From positions 844,501-908,500 of the forward strand of contig JARFJB010001985.1 of the NCBI GenBank assembly GCA_036346205.1: a DNA stretch of 64,000 bases. Reading direction: 5' to 3'. The position numbers were made by a program, and so were the translations under genes. Shown one piece after another: positions 32,719-48,400 of the stretch; within the stretch, counting starts at the first letter, position 1; each line of letters starts with the position of its first letter. The DNA comes from Vesta saturnalis (Eukaryota > Arthropoda > Insecta > Coleoptera > Lampyridae). The notes under the pieces were generated by a model that was not told where the DNA came from, made no database searches, and worked only from the letters and a program-made list of their open reading frames with translations.

Positions 32719-34438
32719 GTTATTCACTATACATTCCATTTAGATTTTGTAACTGAATCTTGAATATTTGCGATGATTAAAATTCTAAGGGTCGTAGACT
32801 TTTGAGTTTTAAACGATTTTATGTAACGTAGGTATAATATGAATGTATTACATATATATGTTACGGTTTATGTTCGTAATTGGTGAATATACACATTTAC
32901 CGGTAAATGTACACATACCCTTTCTGTTAGGTTACAGTAGTTGCGTTTATCTAATCTAAACTAGTTTGGACTTTTCTGTTTCTAATCAATGACAACCGTT
33001 AGAAGTTCAAACCAATACCGTTGCCGCTTTATAAATACAAGGCTAGTCGTCACTACCCGTCGGGCACATACGGGCGCCCGAGTGGCAGGCGAAACTTACC
33101 GAATGGCTAACGCGTCGGATGTTTACGAATATGCGTCCCGAATACCGTATAAGATATATCAAGTGATACAAAGCAGGAAGAAAATCCGAATGCTTTCATA
33201 AATATGTGTTTCCCGTTCAAGTAACTATAACGATAGCGGAGTATATTTTTAGTATTTTTCTTTCGAAAAGATGATTTGATGCAATTCATAGGAAAAGGTT
33301 ACCCCTAGAGTGATGTGGAAAGCACTATATTGTATTACACCGCAAGTCTGTATAACCAAATAAAATACTGGTATCTCCATTGTGACGTTATAAGCCCTTG
33401 TTTGCGGCCTCTACGATTGGAAAGTCATGAATAGAATAACTGTATAATACATACTTCAATAGAGGATATAAGGGAAAGTCAAGTGCAATTAGCAATTACA
33501 GTTACCTGTAGTAAGACGTGATGTATTTAAATACGACGCTGGAAGAAATAAGTAGCATTGCAGCTAAATGTCCTTACAGAATGAACATAGATGTGTTTGA
33601 TCGTTAATTAACAAATATTACAATGTACCCTAATCCGGTAATTTGTTTATTATATTTTTGGCAGTTCTGTGCAATCCTTGTTTGCCTCTATCGTAAAGTC
33701 ACAATTGTTTATAATACTTTTTAAAACCGTAAAATGGTATAATGAAAGGGCCATGTACAGAGAGGGTTATGAACGGATAGTTTAAGGGTAGCAGCATTGG
33801 CACGTACGGAAATGGGTTAATTTAAGTTTAGTAAGGTTTGTTATATATAGTGTTTTTGGTAATTGTTTGAGTTCCTTAGGGTTTACTAAGGAGAAATAAT
33901 TAACTTACGTTTAATTATAACAAATATTAAGCGACTACATTATAACATTCTACTACAGCCACATTATGACCCAACCTCAATTGCCCATTACATTATTATA
34001 ATAGTTTATACGTAAGATCTAAGAGCTAAGAGCAAACAGCGCAAGACATCATTCTACTTCACGTTGTGTACTAGCTTAACTATTACACAAACTAAGGAAC
34101 TGCAAATATTTAAGATGTTTATACAACCTCCACAAAATGTTACTATCCTAACACTTACACTATACCTTCCCTCTGCCTTTTTGCAGACTAAGTCCTTCGA
34201 TTTCTTAACCGAATACTTTGCTTTAAATTTCACTATTATTGTTTTCATCACTTGTAAAATGGTCACAATTCATATTAAGATTAACACAATAAAAGTTTTA
34301 TTACATTTACCTTTAAATAATAATCACAAGCTTTTCAATATGCATAACAACATTTATAAATTATCCATTTCCTCAAATGAAGTTCATAAAATTCATAATA
34401 CAATGGTTTCAGTAATACAAAGGTGTCAATAATCATTA
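32719..34438. other. No gene; weak internal repeat
   Basis: A 'CCTTGTTTGC..CCTCTA..G.AAAGTCA' segment occurs at about 33393-33430 and again at about 33676-33712. TTTACCGGTAAATGT near 32894 is a perfect palindrome. Frames at 32989-33201 and 34064-34432 lack recognisable domains. Confidence 0.4.
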
Positions 34439-34791
34439 ACACAGCAGCTCTTATTAAACATGATATTAGTCACCGTTTGCCGCAACAGATGTAATAGTGT
34501 GCCCATACTAAACATAACCTCAAAATTGACATATGATAGTACACCAGTACTAAACATAACATAATTGTAGTATTACCCATAATTGCTAATTGTTAGTAAC
34601 AATTTATAAAATAAAGTAAGTCATGTTTTAATTTGTTTGTTTTTTTTGTTTTGTGTAATTCTGAATAATTTGGGCGCTCTTAAATGTTAAACGTAAAACG
34701 TCTATTTTGAGGTTATATTTAGTATGGGCACACTGTCAAATATACTGCGGCAAGTGGTTAATAACTTCATGTTTCTTAAGAGCGACTGTGT
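34439..34791. mobile_element. Foldback/MITE with ~90 bp inverted arms
   Basis: The left arm (34439-34530, with AGTGTGCCCATACTAAACAT) and right arm (34702-34791) are inverted copies at roughly 80 percent identity by eye, both ending in an AACCTCAAAA..ACAG type sequence. The interior is T-rich and noncoding. No clear target duplication. Confidence 0.65.
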
Positions 34792-36330
34792 CTGGTATTT
34801 TTGATCGCGCCGTATCAATATTCACTAATTAATTACTCAAATACAGCGTACTCATCATTTCAATATATCTAGTCATATTGTACCATAATTTCATTGGTTT
34901 CAATATATTCAATAAACGTTAATATTCACAATAAATTATTATCCATTTCATTTACATCTTATTTTTCTTTATAGGTCTCAATTAATTCATCTGTAATAAC
35001 TTTCATTTCAGTATTCATTTATTTATTTATTTTATTCGCTTATATACTCATTGATAGGCGTTTATTTCTTTTGATGTATGTGAAATATATTTTATTGTGT
35101 TGTAATTCTCCCAAACTGTCTAGATCACTGTAATAATTTTACAAATATCGAGTTGGACATTCCTCATATCCATATCATTACTAAAGTTCCTTAAATTGTT
35201 TCTACTCTCATACAAAATTTTTTGTAATTTATTATTAAGTTACATTTATTAAAATGTTGAAAATATGTAATTTCGAAATATTACACGTTGCATTTTCATT
35301 TTCAGTTTTTGTTTACTTCGATTTTTAACACACTTTCCTATAACCACATTTTCCCTACATTTGCAATTTTTTTTGTTGAAATTTTTACCAATAGTTACTG
35401 TATTTTAAAATTTCTATGACTTCTGTTTATTAACCTTGAATAATCATTTTCCTAAATCTTACGATTTCACGACTGCTAATTGTTTTTTCAATCTTGGCGT
35501 AATTTAGTAACGTTTGTTGCCTTTACTCTTCGCTTGTTCGCGTTTTGCAAAGGACAAAACCGTTTTATAATTTAAACTTTGTTCTTCTTTTTCTCAGTTT
35601 CGATTTCCTAATTGTTAGCAGTTTTCTAACACTTTTATTAAAAGTCCTACTTAATTTCAAGATTCCATACTAACTAAAACTTACTCTTATTTAATCTAAT
35701 AATTTTCTATGTAACAAAGTAATAACCCTTACTTATAAAACAGTCCTTAAATGATTTAAAATTTTGTTGTAATTTAAATTACCTATCTTAAACTCATCTA
35801 AAGTTATCCATAAAATTAATTCACTAATTTTACTTTTTACTAAATCTTTCACCATTTTGGCACTTTTTTAGTCAACATTCTTTAATTCCATGTTTCCTCT
35901 CATTTCTTACAACTTCATTATTATCTCCTCAATTAGATTATTATATATATTCACTTTAAAATTCTCTTTGTATTTATTATTCATTATTACACTTGCAAAA
36001 TTCCTCTCTTATTTAATATACGTGCATAATACGTTCATAATACGTACATAAAACCTTCCAATTTTTTCATTTACAAGAACACAATTACCTCTTAACCGTA
36101 TTACATTCCCTAACTTGTATTACATCGCACTAACCTACGTATTTTATTGGTTTTATTAGCTGGGCATTTTCTTTATCATTGAACTTAAAATTTTTTGTGT
36201 TGTATTAACTATGTGTGTAACCTAATTTTTATATTAACCTAATTGAAAAATCTGGAAGAATGAAACTGTGGCAGTATCTGTAACAAACAAAATACACCGC
36301 GTACCACACAAAATTAAAAAGCACCGAACG
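34792..36330. other. T-rich noncoding stretch
   Basis: I see no gene, RNA gene or defined repeat. The plus strand is notably T-rich between about 34.9 and 36.1 kb. Confidence 0.4.
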
Positions 36331-36331
36331 C

Positions 36332-37040
36332 GTTTCAATAGCTAACCTATCATTCTCAGCGGTCGACTGGGACGAACTAAAAAAAAATTCTAATGTATAC
36401 CATCAGCGAGTAACATTTGGTTGCTTAACTGGTGAAAGTGAAGGTTATGAAAGTTTAATGAGTTATGAGTAGCCTAAAGTTCCTTGAAACTAGAATTTGT
36501 TTGTTTTTGACGATCTCAAAACCTTCATAACAATCAAGTTCGTGCTTATCATTAACATGTTTGATTAAGGATACCTTATCTATTACATAATTTTTATCAA
36601 ACATATGAAGGACTAAAGCAGGCTTGTCCTAACGTTTGCATTTTATGTGAGCTAAATGTTCTTTGAAGCGAAATTTGATAGTTGGTTTAGTTTGGTCCAT
36701 ATTTGTTCACAATTTTTACAATGAACTTTATAGATTCCCGACCTATCCTTATTATTCACTTGATCCTTTGGATTGTCTAAATGAGTTTGCAAACCATTAT
36801 ATGAAGTAGTGAATGTTTTCAAATTAATTTTGGACAAGAGTTTAGATACACCTTTTGTACAAGCAGGATAGTTTGGTAATTGCACATACTTGGTTTTTAT
36901 TTGTTCTCTGGTATTACCTAATGTAGTTATATTCTTAACCGTCATCTTGTGTTTGTTTTAATGTAAATATTCATAACCACTTCGTCTGAAAACCCATATA
37001 TTAGAAATTTTCTTTACTTCGTCCCAGTCCACCGCTGATG
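36332..37040 (-). mobile_element. Penelope-like element remnant with inverted termini
   Basis: A GIY-YIG-type endonuclease fragment lies between two inverted copies of an AGCGGT.GACTGGGACGAA segment (36358-36399 plus, 36996-37036 minus). GIY-YIG fused behind an RT, and terminal repeats in direct or inverted orientation, are features of Penelope-like elements. No RT domain is visible, so this is 5' truncated. The minus-strand 3' end has a hammerhead-like core at 36332-36359. Confidence 0.65.
36475..36945 (-). pseudogene. GIY-YIG endonuclease domain of a Penelope-like element
   Basis: The frame from 36945 holds KDRSGIYKVHCKNCEQIW, the start of a GIY-YIG domain (here GIY is followed by a degraded YIG strand). 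After a frameshift near 36665 it continues RFKEHLAHIKCKR, then KPALVLHMFDKNYVIDKV, and ends near 36475. The catalytic Arg in RFKEH is kept; one stop follows in CKR-stop-DKP. Confidence 0.72.
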
Positions 37041-37530
37041 ATGATAGTTTGGGTGTATTTTGTTTGTTTAACTTAATTATTAAAAATTATTACCTCTTTA
37101 ACCGTACTATTAATAACCTCTTATATTACCCACATAAACCCTGCATTCTTTCTATTCAAGTTCTTTATCTAAAAGCACTCACATTTAAATCTCTCAATAT
37201 ATTCTTTCATATACATACTTCTTCATTAATAATTCCAATTATTCTAATTATTGGTATATTACTTACATTTTCTCATTACTTCGCTAAATACAGAATTTTA
37301 TTTTGCGCTTATTTATTATCATCACATTTATATTTTTAGTTTACTCTACTAATATATCTATTATTTGTACAACTTTAGAAGAAAGTACAGCTCCACTCAT
37401 CAAACAAGATAATCGGAAAATATGTCAACTAAAATAACGTATTTGAAATTTTTGACGCGGCAAATTATTTGTCCAATCATATTTGAGAATTCCAAAATGT
37501 AATTTTAATGTAATTTTTATGTTTTATGGT
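37041..37530. other. AT-rich, no supported gene
   Basis: The 37049-37339 frame is low in complexity and hydrophobic with no domain. Nothing else is seen. Confidence 0.4.
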
Positions 37531-37533
37531 TAT

Positions 37534-37690
37534 CCCTATTATGGCTGGAACGGCGAAGAAAACTATACAATCTGAGGCTCGAACCATTGTCAAAGATGTT
37601 ATACAATAAAAAACCAGTCACGTATTTAGACGAATTTGTAGTGAATACTGGTTTATCGGAAGATGACAAGTTCGGAAGTTGAAGATTAAG
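37534..37690 (+). pseudogene. Short IS630-type transposase fragment (internally deleted)
   Basis: AKKTIQSEARTIVKDVIQ resembles the N-terminus and KPVTYLDEFVVNTG the first catalytic block (DETWV-like) of IS630-related transposases, now only about 20 codons apart. It looks like an internally deleted copy. Short, so tentative. Confidence 0.35.
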
Positions 37691-40973
<3,283 letters not shown>

Positions 40974-41025
<52 letters not shown>

Positions 41026-41362
41026 TGTAGAGACATTTCGTATAATTTATAATTGAGATATTTTAATAGATAAGTAATCACTAACGTTTTATTCAAATAT
41101 ATTTCAACAGAAACTTGTCATCAGTGAAATATAATAAAATAAAAAATAATATTGTTACAAATAAATACACATACCGTTGTTTATTACTTTGAATTATATA
41201 ACTACCAGGATCACTTTAAACAACGGTATGTGTATTTTATATTGTAACAATATTATTGTTTTTATTTTTATTACTAGTTTCACTGATGACAGAGTTTCTG
41301 TTGAAATATATTTGAATAAAACGTTAGTGTTGTGATTACTTTATGTCTTCAAAATATCTCAC

Positions 41363-41428
<66 letters not shown>
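40974..41428. repeat. ~455 bp palindrome bounded by (TA)n, with two hammerhead-like cores
   Basis: From the centre (loop 41184-41216) the arms 41050-41183 and 41217-41362 mirror each other closely (CCGTTGTTTA..TAAACAACGG at the loop), and each runs out into a (TA)n tract (40974-41021 and 41364-41428). Each arm reads, in opposite orientation, CTGATGA - short hairpin - TTGAAA. CTGATGA is at 41283-41289 on plus and 41118-41124 on minus. Confidence 0.82.
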
Positions 41429-41430
<2 letters not shown>

Positions 41431-41436
41431 ATGGCG

Positions 41437-42143
41437 TCTGAGTCAAACGCTTTGCAAAAAGAATTAATGAATTTTTTATTTTCTTTTATGATTGTGGACC
41501 TGAACAGGCTACATTTGGCCTATGGTGCTAAAGCACTCAGGAACACTTAGAAGGATGGATAGAGGGATAACGAATTGCCAATAGATGCCTATGAACAGCT
41601 ACCTTAAATTTTCTCATATCATAAGTGAGAGGAAAACAGGAACTAGGGAGATCATTCCAGAGTTTAGAAGCCGTGTAGAAAAATGTTGATTGCGCCCGTT
41701 TGGTACGACAAGTGGAGATTTGTACTGCATACTGATGATGTGAATGAGCGAACCGAGTGTTTCTCTCAAAGATAGCGCGAGATGGTATCAAAGAATATAA
41801 TTCAGCAGCACAATAGCCGTTGTAATAACGATAATACAAAGGAAGAACTGAAACCATCCTTCTATGCTCAAGGGACTGTATGTGAGAAGTTAAGGACGGG
41901 TCATTTATAAGCCTAATCGGTCTCTTTTGAATACGATCAACGATATCGAGAGCGTATTGGGGAGCATTAACCTAGAGGTGAGAATTATATTCCAGATAAG
42001 GCCGAATTTGGGCCTTATACATCAGAGTTGTCGAGAGGTAAAGTACTGCTTAGATCTGTACAAAAAGCCTATTTTACAAGCAGCTGTTTTGGTAGCTGAC
42101 AGAAGATGGTCAACCCATGAGAGATTTGAAGATACAGTCATTT
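41437..42143 (-). pseudogene. LINE fragment, 3' end of the LINE A/B family
   Basis: The minus strand matches the C-terminal region and 3' UTR of the copy at 57.5-60.7 kb: SSNLSWVDHLLSATKTAA-like, then MVSVLPLYYRYYNGYCAAEL and KLWNDLPSSCFPL (41537-41857), and the 3' CCACAATCATAAAA. It is 5' truncated at 42143, as is usual for LINE insertions. Its 3' end abuts the (TA)n palindrome. Confidence 0.85.
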
Positions 42144-43370
42144 AACTAAATATTGAATTGAAATTATAATAGATCAAAAAATTAGTGATAATGTTCAAAT
42201 TAGTGAAAGTTTAAAAAATAAACGAAGTATTAATGGATTCCACAGACAAAAGTAATGAATTTTGTAATAGTAAAGTTACTTAAAAACAAAAACGAAGCTG
42301 AAGAAAATATAAAGGAATATGTAAAATTAATAAAAACCCAACATGGGACAAATACTAAGAGAATTTGATTAGATAATGTGGAGAATTCTCATCGAACTCT
42401 ATCAAAACCCTAGTGTCCACAGCATAATGGTACTTCTGAGAGAATGAATCGCACCTTGAAGCGAAACCGGTTTACCTAAGGAACTATGGGGTGAGGCGAT
42501 AAGCTGCTCAGCTTATAAACTAAACCGTTGCCCAACAGCAGCAGATAATGGAGAAACACCAGCGAAGCGGTGATATGGACATAAAGACCTAAAGAAGCTA
42601 CGAGTTTTTGGAAGTAAAGCTTGAATAACAACCATACCAAAACCGAGAAAGTTAGAAGCACGAGCAAAATCAGTAGTAATGTTTGTTTACAGCGGTGCAG
42701 ATTATCGACTTTGGGATTTTATTGATAATCTAAAAATGAATGCAAGAGATGTTATTTTCAATGAAAATCAGACGTTATTCGAAAAAAAATCGGAAATAAC
42801 AGAAGTAGAAAATGAAACATAAAATGATGAAGAAAAAGTAACAGAAGATAATGAAGACGTAAAAGAGGAAGAGTCAACAGAAGACGAAAACATTCATAAT
42901 GAAGTCGGTAATACAAATAATAGTCAAGAAAATAACACAACAAGAAGAAGAAAAACAAAGAAGCCATCATATTTAAATGAATATGAACCTTATAATATTT
43001 ACTGTATGCTAGCAAGCGAAAACAAAGATCCGAAAAGCTATTCGGAAGCAGTCATAATAAAAGAATGGAAAGATGCAATTGAAAAGAGTTATTAAGTGAA
43101 TTTAAAGTAGAGTGTAGACCATTGCTTTTTTGTGACGATCAAGGAGCCATTTGTATGGCAAAAACTTTTGAAAAGTCAAAGGGAACCAAGCACATAGATA
43201 TTAGAAATCATTTTTTAAGAAATTTAGTAATCGATAGTGTTAAGGTTTTTTTTATATTCAAGTTAAGGCAAGATTGTCTGAGAACGTGGCAATAGCGCCT
43301 TGAAATATTCACGGTTAAGATGGTTATAACGTTGTTGTATGCAGTTAATAAATTAAAGAAATAAAGCATT
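42144..43370 (+). pseudogene. Ty1/copia polyprotein remnant: integrase, then RNase H, RT excised
   Basis: Integrase pieces in several frames: LLKNKNEAEENIKEYVKLI (about 42260), QHNGTSERMNRTLK with the catalytic Glu (42422-42465), LPKELWGEA, then RVFGSKA and the AKSVVMF/RLWDFID tail (to 42740). An acidic linker follows with PSYLNEYEPYNIY, and the opening of the RT (SYSEAVIIKEWKDAIEKSY, about 43040-43093). The next readable piece (43095-43200) is already the RNase H end: LFCDDQGAICMAK and KGTKHIDIRNHFL. The RT palm is therefore deleted. No LTRs recognised. Confidence 0.8.
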
Positions 43371-43448
43371 TTATGAGTATTTGAAAGCATTAATTCTTAC
43401 AACATAGGCGTACAAGTAACATCACAACAAGTACACCACAAACTATAA

Positions 43449-44750
43449 GTGGTGACTTCGCTAAAAACGGCGAAGTGCGTACACAAAGTAACAAGGAAGC
43501 AGAACTCTGATGAAATATTCAATATAATCATTGCTTGTGTATTCTGCTCACCTAATGGTGACTTTAATACTTTCCTTGAAATGTGTACTAAGTTATTCAA
43601 CTATGTTATAAAAAGGAATAGTAAAGTAATCCTAGTAGGCGATATTAACATACGCTTCTGGTCAAGAGAAAAAAATGTCATTTCCTTTCATAACTGAATA
43701 TTGTCTTATGGATTATCAACCACTATTACTGTGAACACCAGGCAAAATAATTGTATCAATAATGTTATTGTATATGAGTCATTAACTAATAATATTATCT
43801 CATTGCTAGATAATTGTTTATCAGATCATGTTCCAATAAGTTTCAAAGTGATATTGGACGTGGATAATCAAGCTCGTAGACAAGTATGCCTAAAAATTTG
43901 TCGTCCTTTAACAACAGCAGCTATCCCAACTTTTTATAATTATATTCAAAATATTGACTTTCAAATAATAGTAAAGGCCAACACTGCTGAAAGCACCTTT
44001 CAAACCTTTCACACACGTTTCCTGAAGGCTTATTACCACTGTTTTCCTGAAGTCAAGCAAAAGACATTTGTAAGCACTAATATTAATTTAAAGTGGTATA
44101 ATAACTCACTCCGAACTATGTGTAATAATTTAAAATCTTTGCAAGAACAATACCACGATTATCCTAGTCCTGAAAATAAACAAGATACGTGGGCAATTAA
44201 TAAAACCAAAACAGAAGCAAACGATACATAAAAAAATGCAAAATATCGTTCTAAAGCATCACGGAAAGTTATACAGTCAAATGTTAAGAAATCGGTTAAA
44301 ACAAATGATTCTAAAATATCGGCAAACAGTTTTAACAGTTATTTCACGCAAATAGCACCTAAGCTAACAAAAAATATAACAAAGAGCTCTTGAACTTCAA
44401 ATTCAAATTTTTTGCTTTCTTCCGGTATTGCTAATTTTAATTTCACGGAAATAAGCTACATCGAAATGAGGGATATAATAAGTAATCTAAAGAAAAGTAC
44501 CTAACGAGACACCTATGGATTAAATTTTAAACTGCGCCAAGGAGGCAATAATAGTACCCCTGACAAAAGTGTTCCTCCAAAATGCTTAAAGCTTTTTTTA
44601 GTACATCCCCTTTATAAAAAAGGAGATACAAATGAATTAAACAATTTAAGACATATTTCAACCATATTTGGTAAAATCTTTGAAATGATAATAAGGAAAC
44701 AAATGGTTTGTTTCATGGAAACAAACAATTCGTTCAATTTCACAATTTGA
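43449..44750 (+). pseudogene. LINE fragment: endonuclease C-terminus to RT start
   Basis: Frame 43449-43697 gives a segment with VILVGDINIRFW (GDFN block of AP-endonucleases). Frame 43701-44231 carries CLSDHVPISF (SDH block) and a linker. Then FNSYFTQIAPKL, KVIPLFKKGD-like HPLYKKGDTNELNNLRHIS, and FGKIFEMIIRKQMVCFMETNN (to 44750). The catalytic RT palm is absent. A different family from LINE A/B; possibly related to the 23-26 kb LINE. Confidence 0.78.
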
Positions 44751-45400
44751 ACCTTTTAATTAAAACTTATGAATAAAAACGTCTAAATTTTATTTTTATT
44801 GTAAGTAATCATTGATCACGAAGTACGGGGTCAACGACTATTTCACCATATTTTATGGACTTACTAGAGCCTATTTATAAGAAAATCCCCACGTAATAAA
44901 CGAAATTCATAACCAAGGATATTTTGGTATAAACGTTTGGTGTAGTATAATTGGTCAACATTTAATTGGTCACATTTATATAACCATAATATTACAGGCA
45001 AAACTATTTACGATTTGTATAAAAGGAGCTACCTCCTGTATTCGAAGAAGTTCCTCTTCAGTTACGTCAACATTAGATGTTTCAACATGATGGAGCTCCT
45101 CCCTCATAAACCCATAATTTTCAAGGATTATTTCCATAACTCATATGGTCATAGATGGATAGGTATAAATAGACCATTAATATGGCAAAATCACCGGACC
45201 TTACGCCTTTAGATTTCTTCCTTTTCGGGAACTTTAAAAAATGAAGTTTACAAAGACCCCATCTCAAAATGTTAACTTGTTAGCTTGCAGTAATACATTC
45301 AGGGAAACTTTACGAGTAATAACAGAGACTGAAGATTAAATAAATGTCTTGAAGTGGAAGGTGACCATATAGAATACCTTTATTTTTGTTTTTGTTCATG
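44751..45400 (+). pseudogene. Tc1/mariner transposase fragment (C-terminal half)
   Basis: Frames give GYFGINVWCSIIGQHLIGH, then MFQHDGAPP (second Asp, about 45085), YGHRWIGIN and SPDLTPLDFFLFG (third Asp, about 45195-45235). The same motif order as the transposase at 20.3-21.4 kb. N-terminal DNA-binding domain and terminal repeats not found. Confidence 0.75.
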
Positions 45401-48400
45401 TGTAATTAGTGTTAAGAAATATCTTGTTTGACTAACTACCAACCACACCAATAAGATTTTTACGAAACTAATATATCACATAAAGTTACGGTCGAAAATG
45501 GCAGTAGAAGAGAGTAACAGATAAAATAAAGGGTGTCGGAGCTTATTAATCGGGGGTGGGTGTATTATTAACCTTTTTCATGCTCTAGGATAGCTTGTCG
45601 TACATGTCACACTAGGGGGTTTGTCGTAACTGAATGGGCGAGTATTTAAAACACAATCGAGCTTGTAATGCTTAATTACAAAGATACACAGCTCGTCTAA
45701 ATACCCAAATAACTCGGTTACCTTTTATCGTAATCCCAGGTAGATCCAGGAATCTGCAGGTGTTGCACTAATACCTGGAAGGCTACGAAATACATTCGCA
45801 TGTATTTGCTAAATAATTAAGTGCTACAAAGGCAGATACTGGTTTGATGATGATCTAATAGTTTCATTGGTTCATTACGTTACTCAGTAAACCGATTTTT
45901 AAATGAAATTATATTAACCAAATTAAAATACTAAGCTGCTTATTAACAGCTTCTCTCTTAAATAGTTTTGTTGCTGTTCAAAGATAAATATTGAAAAATA
46001 TTCGCACTTCGTCACTATGAATTCCGATGATTCAACAAGTTTGGCAATAAAATAATATAATTAAAATCAGTTGACGTTTGCGTTATCACAAATGTCTCAT
46101 CCTTAAAAATTTGGTACTAATGAATAACGTGGCAACAATGTTTTTTTACTTTCCTCACTAAAGAGAAAACCTTTATTTTCCTCGCCCTTTTTAAAAAAGA
46201 AAGCAACTGTTTCTAAGGTAATCTCAGAAAAAAATATTTTCTACTTGTATTTTCAAATAGTTATTACACTACTAATCTTGCCCCTTTTATTTTTATGAAA
46301 TCTTTGTTAACATTGTTGTTCATCTTGTAAAGTTATTTTGACGCACCGTCTATGTGCAGGATTTTGATTAGGTATGTAACGTATTTTGAGTGCAGCTGAA
46401 GTGAGTTTGCATGAGAAGAATTTTTTTTTTGTATGTATTCGTAATGTGAGTTATGTAAATGATACGCCACTGGGTTTTTAATGAAGCCTTAGTTACCCTG
46501 TGAAGGAATATTTGAATGTTATAGAAGGATTTTCGTGTTAAAAGCGTTAAATTTCGTTGAGAAATAATGTTTCGAGTAAATTTTTATTGATACGACACTG
46601 GTAAAACTACTGGTCTTTTGCTACTGTGTATAAAGGAATTTGAGTGAATGAGTTGTAATCTATTGATATCTTGGTGTACGGTAAATGGATGCATATTTTT
46701 GTTTGCTGAAACTTTTGTAATGTTGTGCAATGTTGGTAAAGTGAATGCCTATGTAAAGGGAGATTAGAATGGGATGATTTCGCAAAAATGATGTGGAAAT
46801 AAGATCCGCGCACATGAGATTTGCATGGAAAGTTAAGATATAATCTGGTGAATATACTGAATGAATATGGTGAGAATCGAGGAGATTTTGTAAATTTCAC
46901 GTAAAATAAAGGTGGCGGCGAGTGTTGTATAAGGGTAGCGTGATTGAAACGCACAAAATACTCAATTGTGATAGGTGAATTTTGATCTTAGCGCGAATTT
47001 AATGTGACGTGTTGGCAATATGGCGGGCAGAAGGTATCTAAGTGAGTACCCAAATTGGAGAGGTGAGAGTTAAAGGTAGTAAGTTAGCTAGATGGTTAGG
47101 GGTTTCGAGTACGGCTTGCTCGCGTGATAACCATCAGAATGGTTAGTTGTTGGAGTTTCTTTGTGAAAATTATAGTTTAGTAGGGCCTGTATTGCCACTG
47201 CATTAACCCATAAGGGGATAAACCGTGTAGACATTCACAAATAACTGGTGTAATACATTGTGAGTTGAAGGAAAACATTAGTGATTTTCTTCAAGGAACA
47301 GAATGTACGTAGGCAGATTAGAAGCTAATACAGCAAATATTTTGTTATTGGTGTTCGATTGTGAGACGCGTGACCTAATATTATTACAAGGATAACTGAA
47401 GGTAACTATTTATGCTACCGAAATAAAAGTTTGTGAAATTTAGTTAAAATACTGGTGATCATTTTTTACATTGAATGTGTACAAAGTGATTGTATGAAAG
47501 CAAATAAGAACATTAATGTGTATATATATGGAAGTAACCATTATTTTATTGTGGTAAACGCTTGAAGGGCAAGCATTACAGTATAAGGTGATGTGTTAGG
47601 CTAAAGGGCCGCTATACCAGGACGCGAGTAAACAAACCATAGACATTGCGTTAGTGAGTATTTTAGCCGAGTGTGGAGCCAATAACGGCTGCCTCTCGTG
47701 TTTTGTGCTTGGTGTATCTCAGAATTTTAAAAGGATTACCGGGAGCAGACCATATGGACTACAATTACCTCACCGAAAAAGGATGGGTGGTTTTTGTTAA
47801 CCACGCCATTGTATATAATTTACATGCAGAATTTGTCACTATACATCCACTGTTTAATTTACTTTGTCGTTTATTTGTGTCAATCGTGTGCTTAACTGGT
47901 TACAACTTCTGAATAATCGAAATTAGTCTGCATATTTTCGAATTTAAGGATCGATGTAAATTGCGTAATGAGCCAGATCGATCACAAAATTTCATTTTAG
48001 CTTTGAAATATTAAAGCAGAACAAACACTACTAACAAAGTACTTATTTTTTTTTATTCAGCATAAATTACAGTTTTGGAGTATTAAAGTTTAAACATATT
48101 AATAGATGTGAAAATACGATTTTTAAGATAAAGTATTAATAAAATATAACGATTTTATTGATGATACAAGCACTAATCATTCTAATGTTGAATTATTCAG
48201 CAATTAACGAACATTTTTTTTGAGATAACAAATCATTGTTAAACCGATTTCATTTATTTTGTTTAGAATTTTCCAAATTGGGAATATTTATTTAATTCAG
48301 TTTTATAACAGTTATAAATATAAATTTATAGATATACGAGGGACATTTTAAAAACTACATAAGTTAGTGTTTTATTTTTATGAATTAAAGTTTCTATTTA

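Noticed and set aside
36990..37040. A working hammerhead ribozyme at the upstream terminus
   Set aside because: CTGATGA is present on the plus strand, but no GAAA with a stem II follows within range.
46607..46954. 115-codon minus-strand frame
   Set aside because: Pro/Ser/His-rich composition from AT-poor purine-rich DNA on the other strand, no domain, no conserved neighbour.
48335..48360. A mariner terminal repeat (TACGAGGGACATTTTAAAAA)
   Set aside because: No inverted partner or transposase was found nearby.
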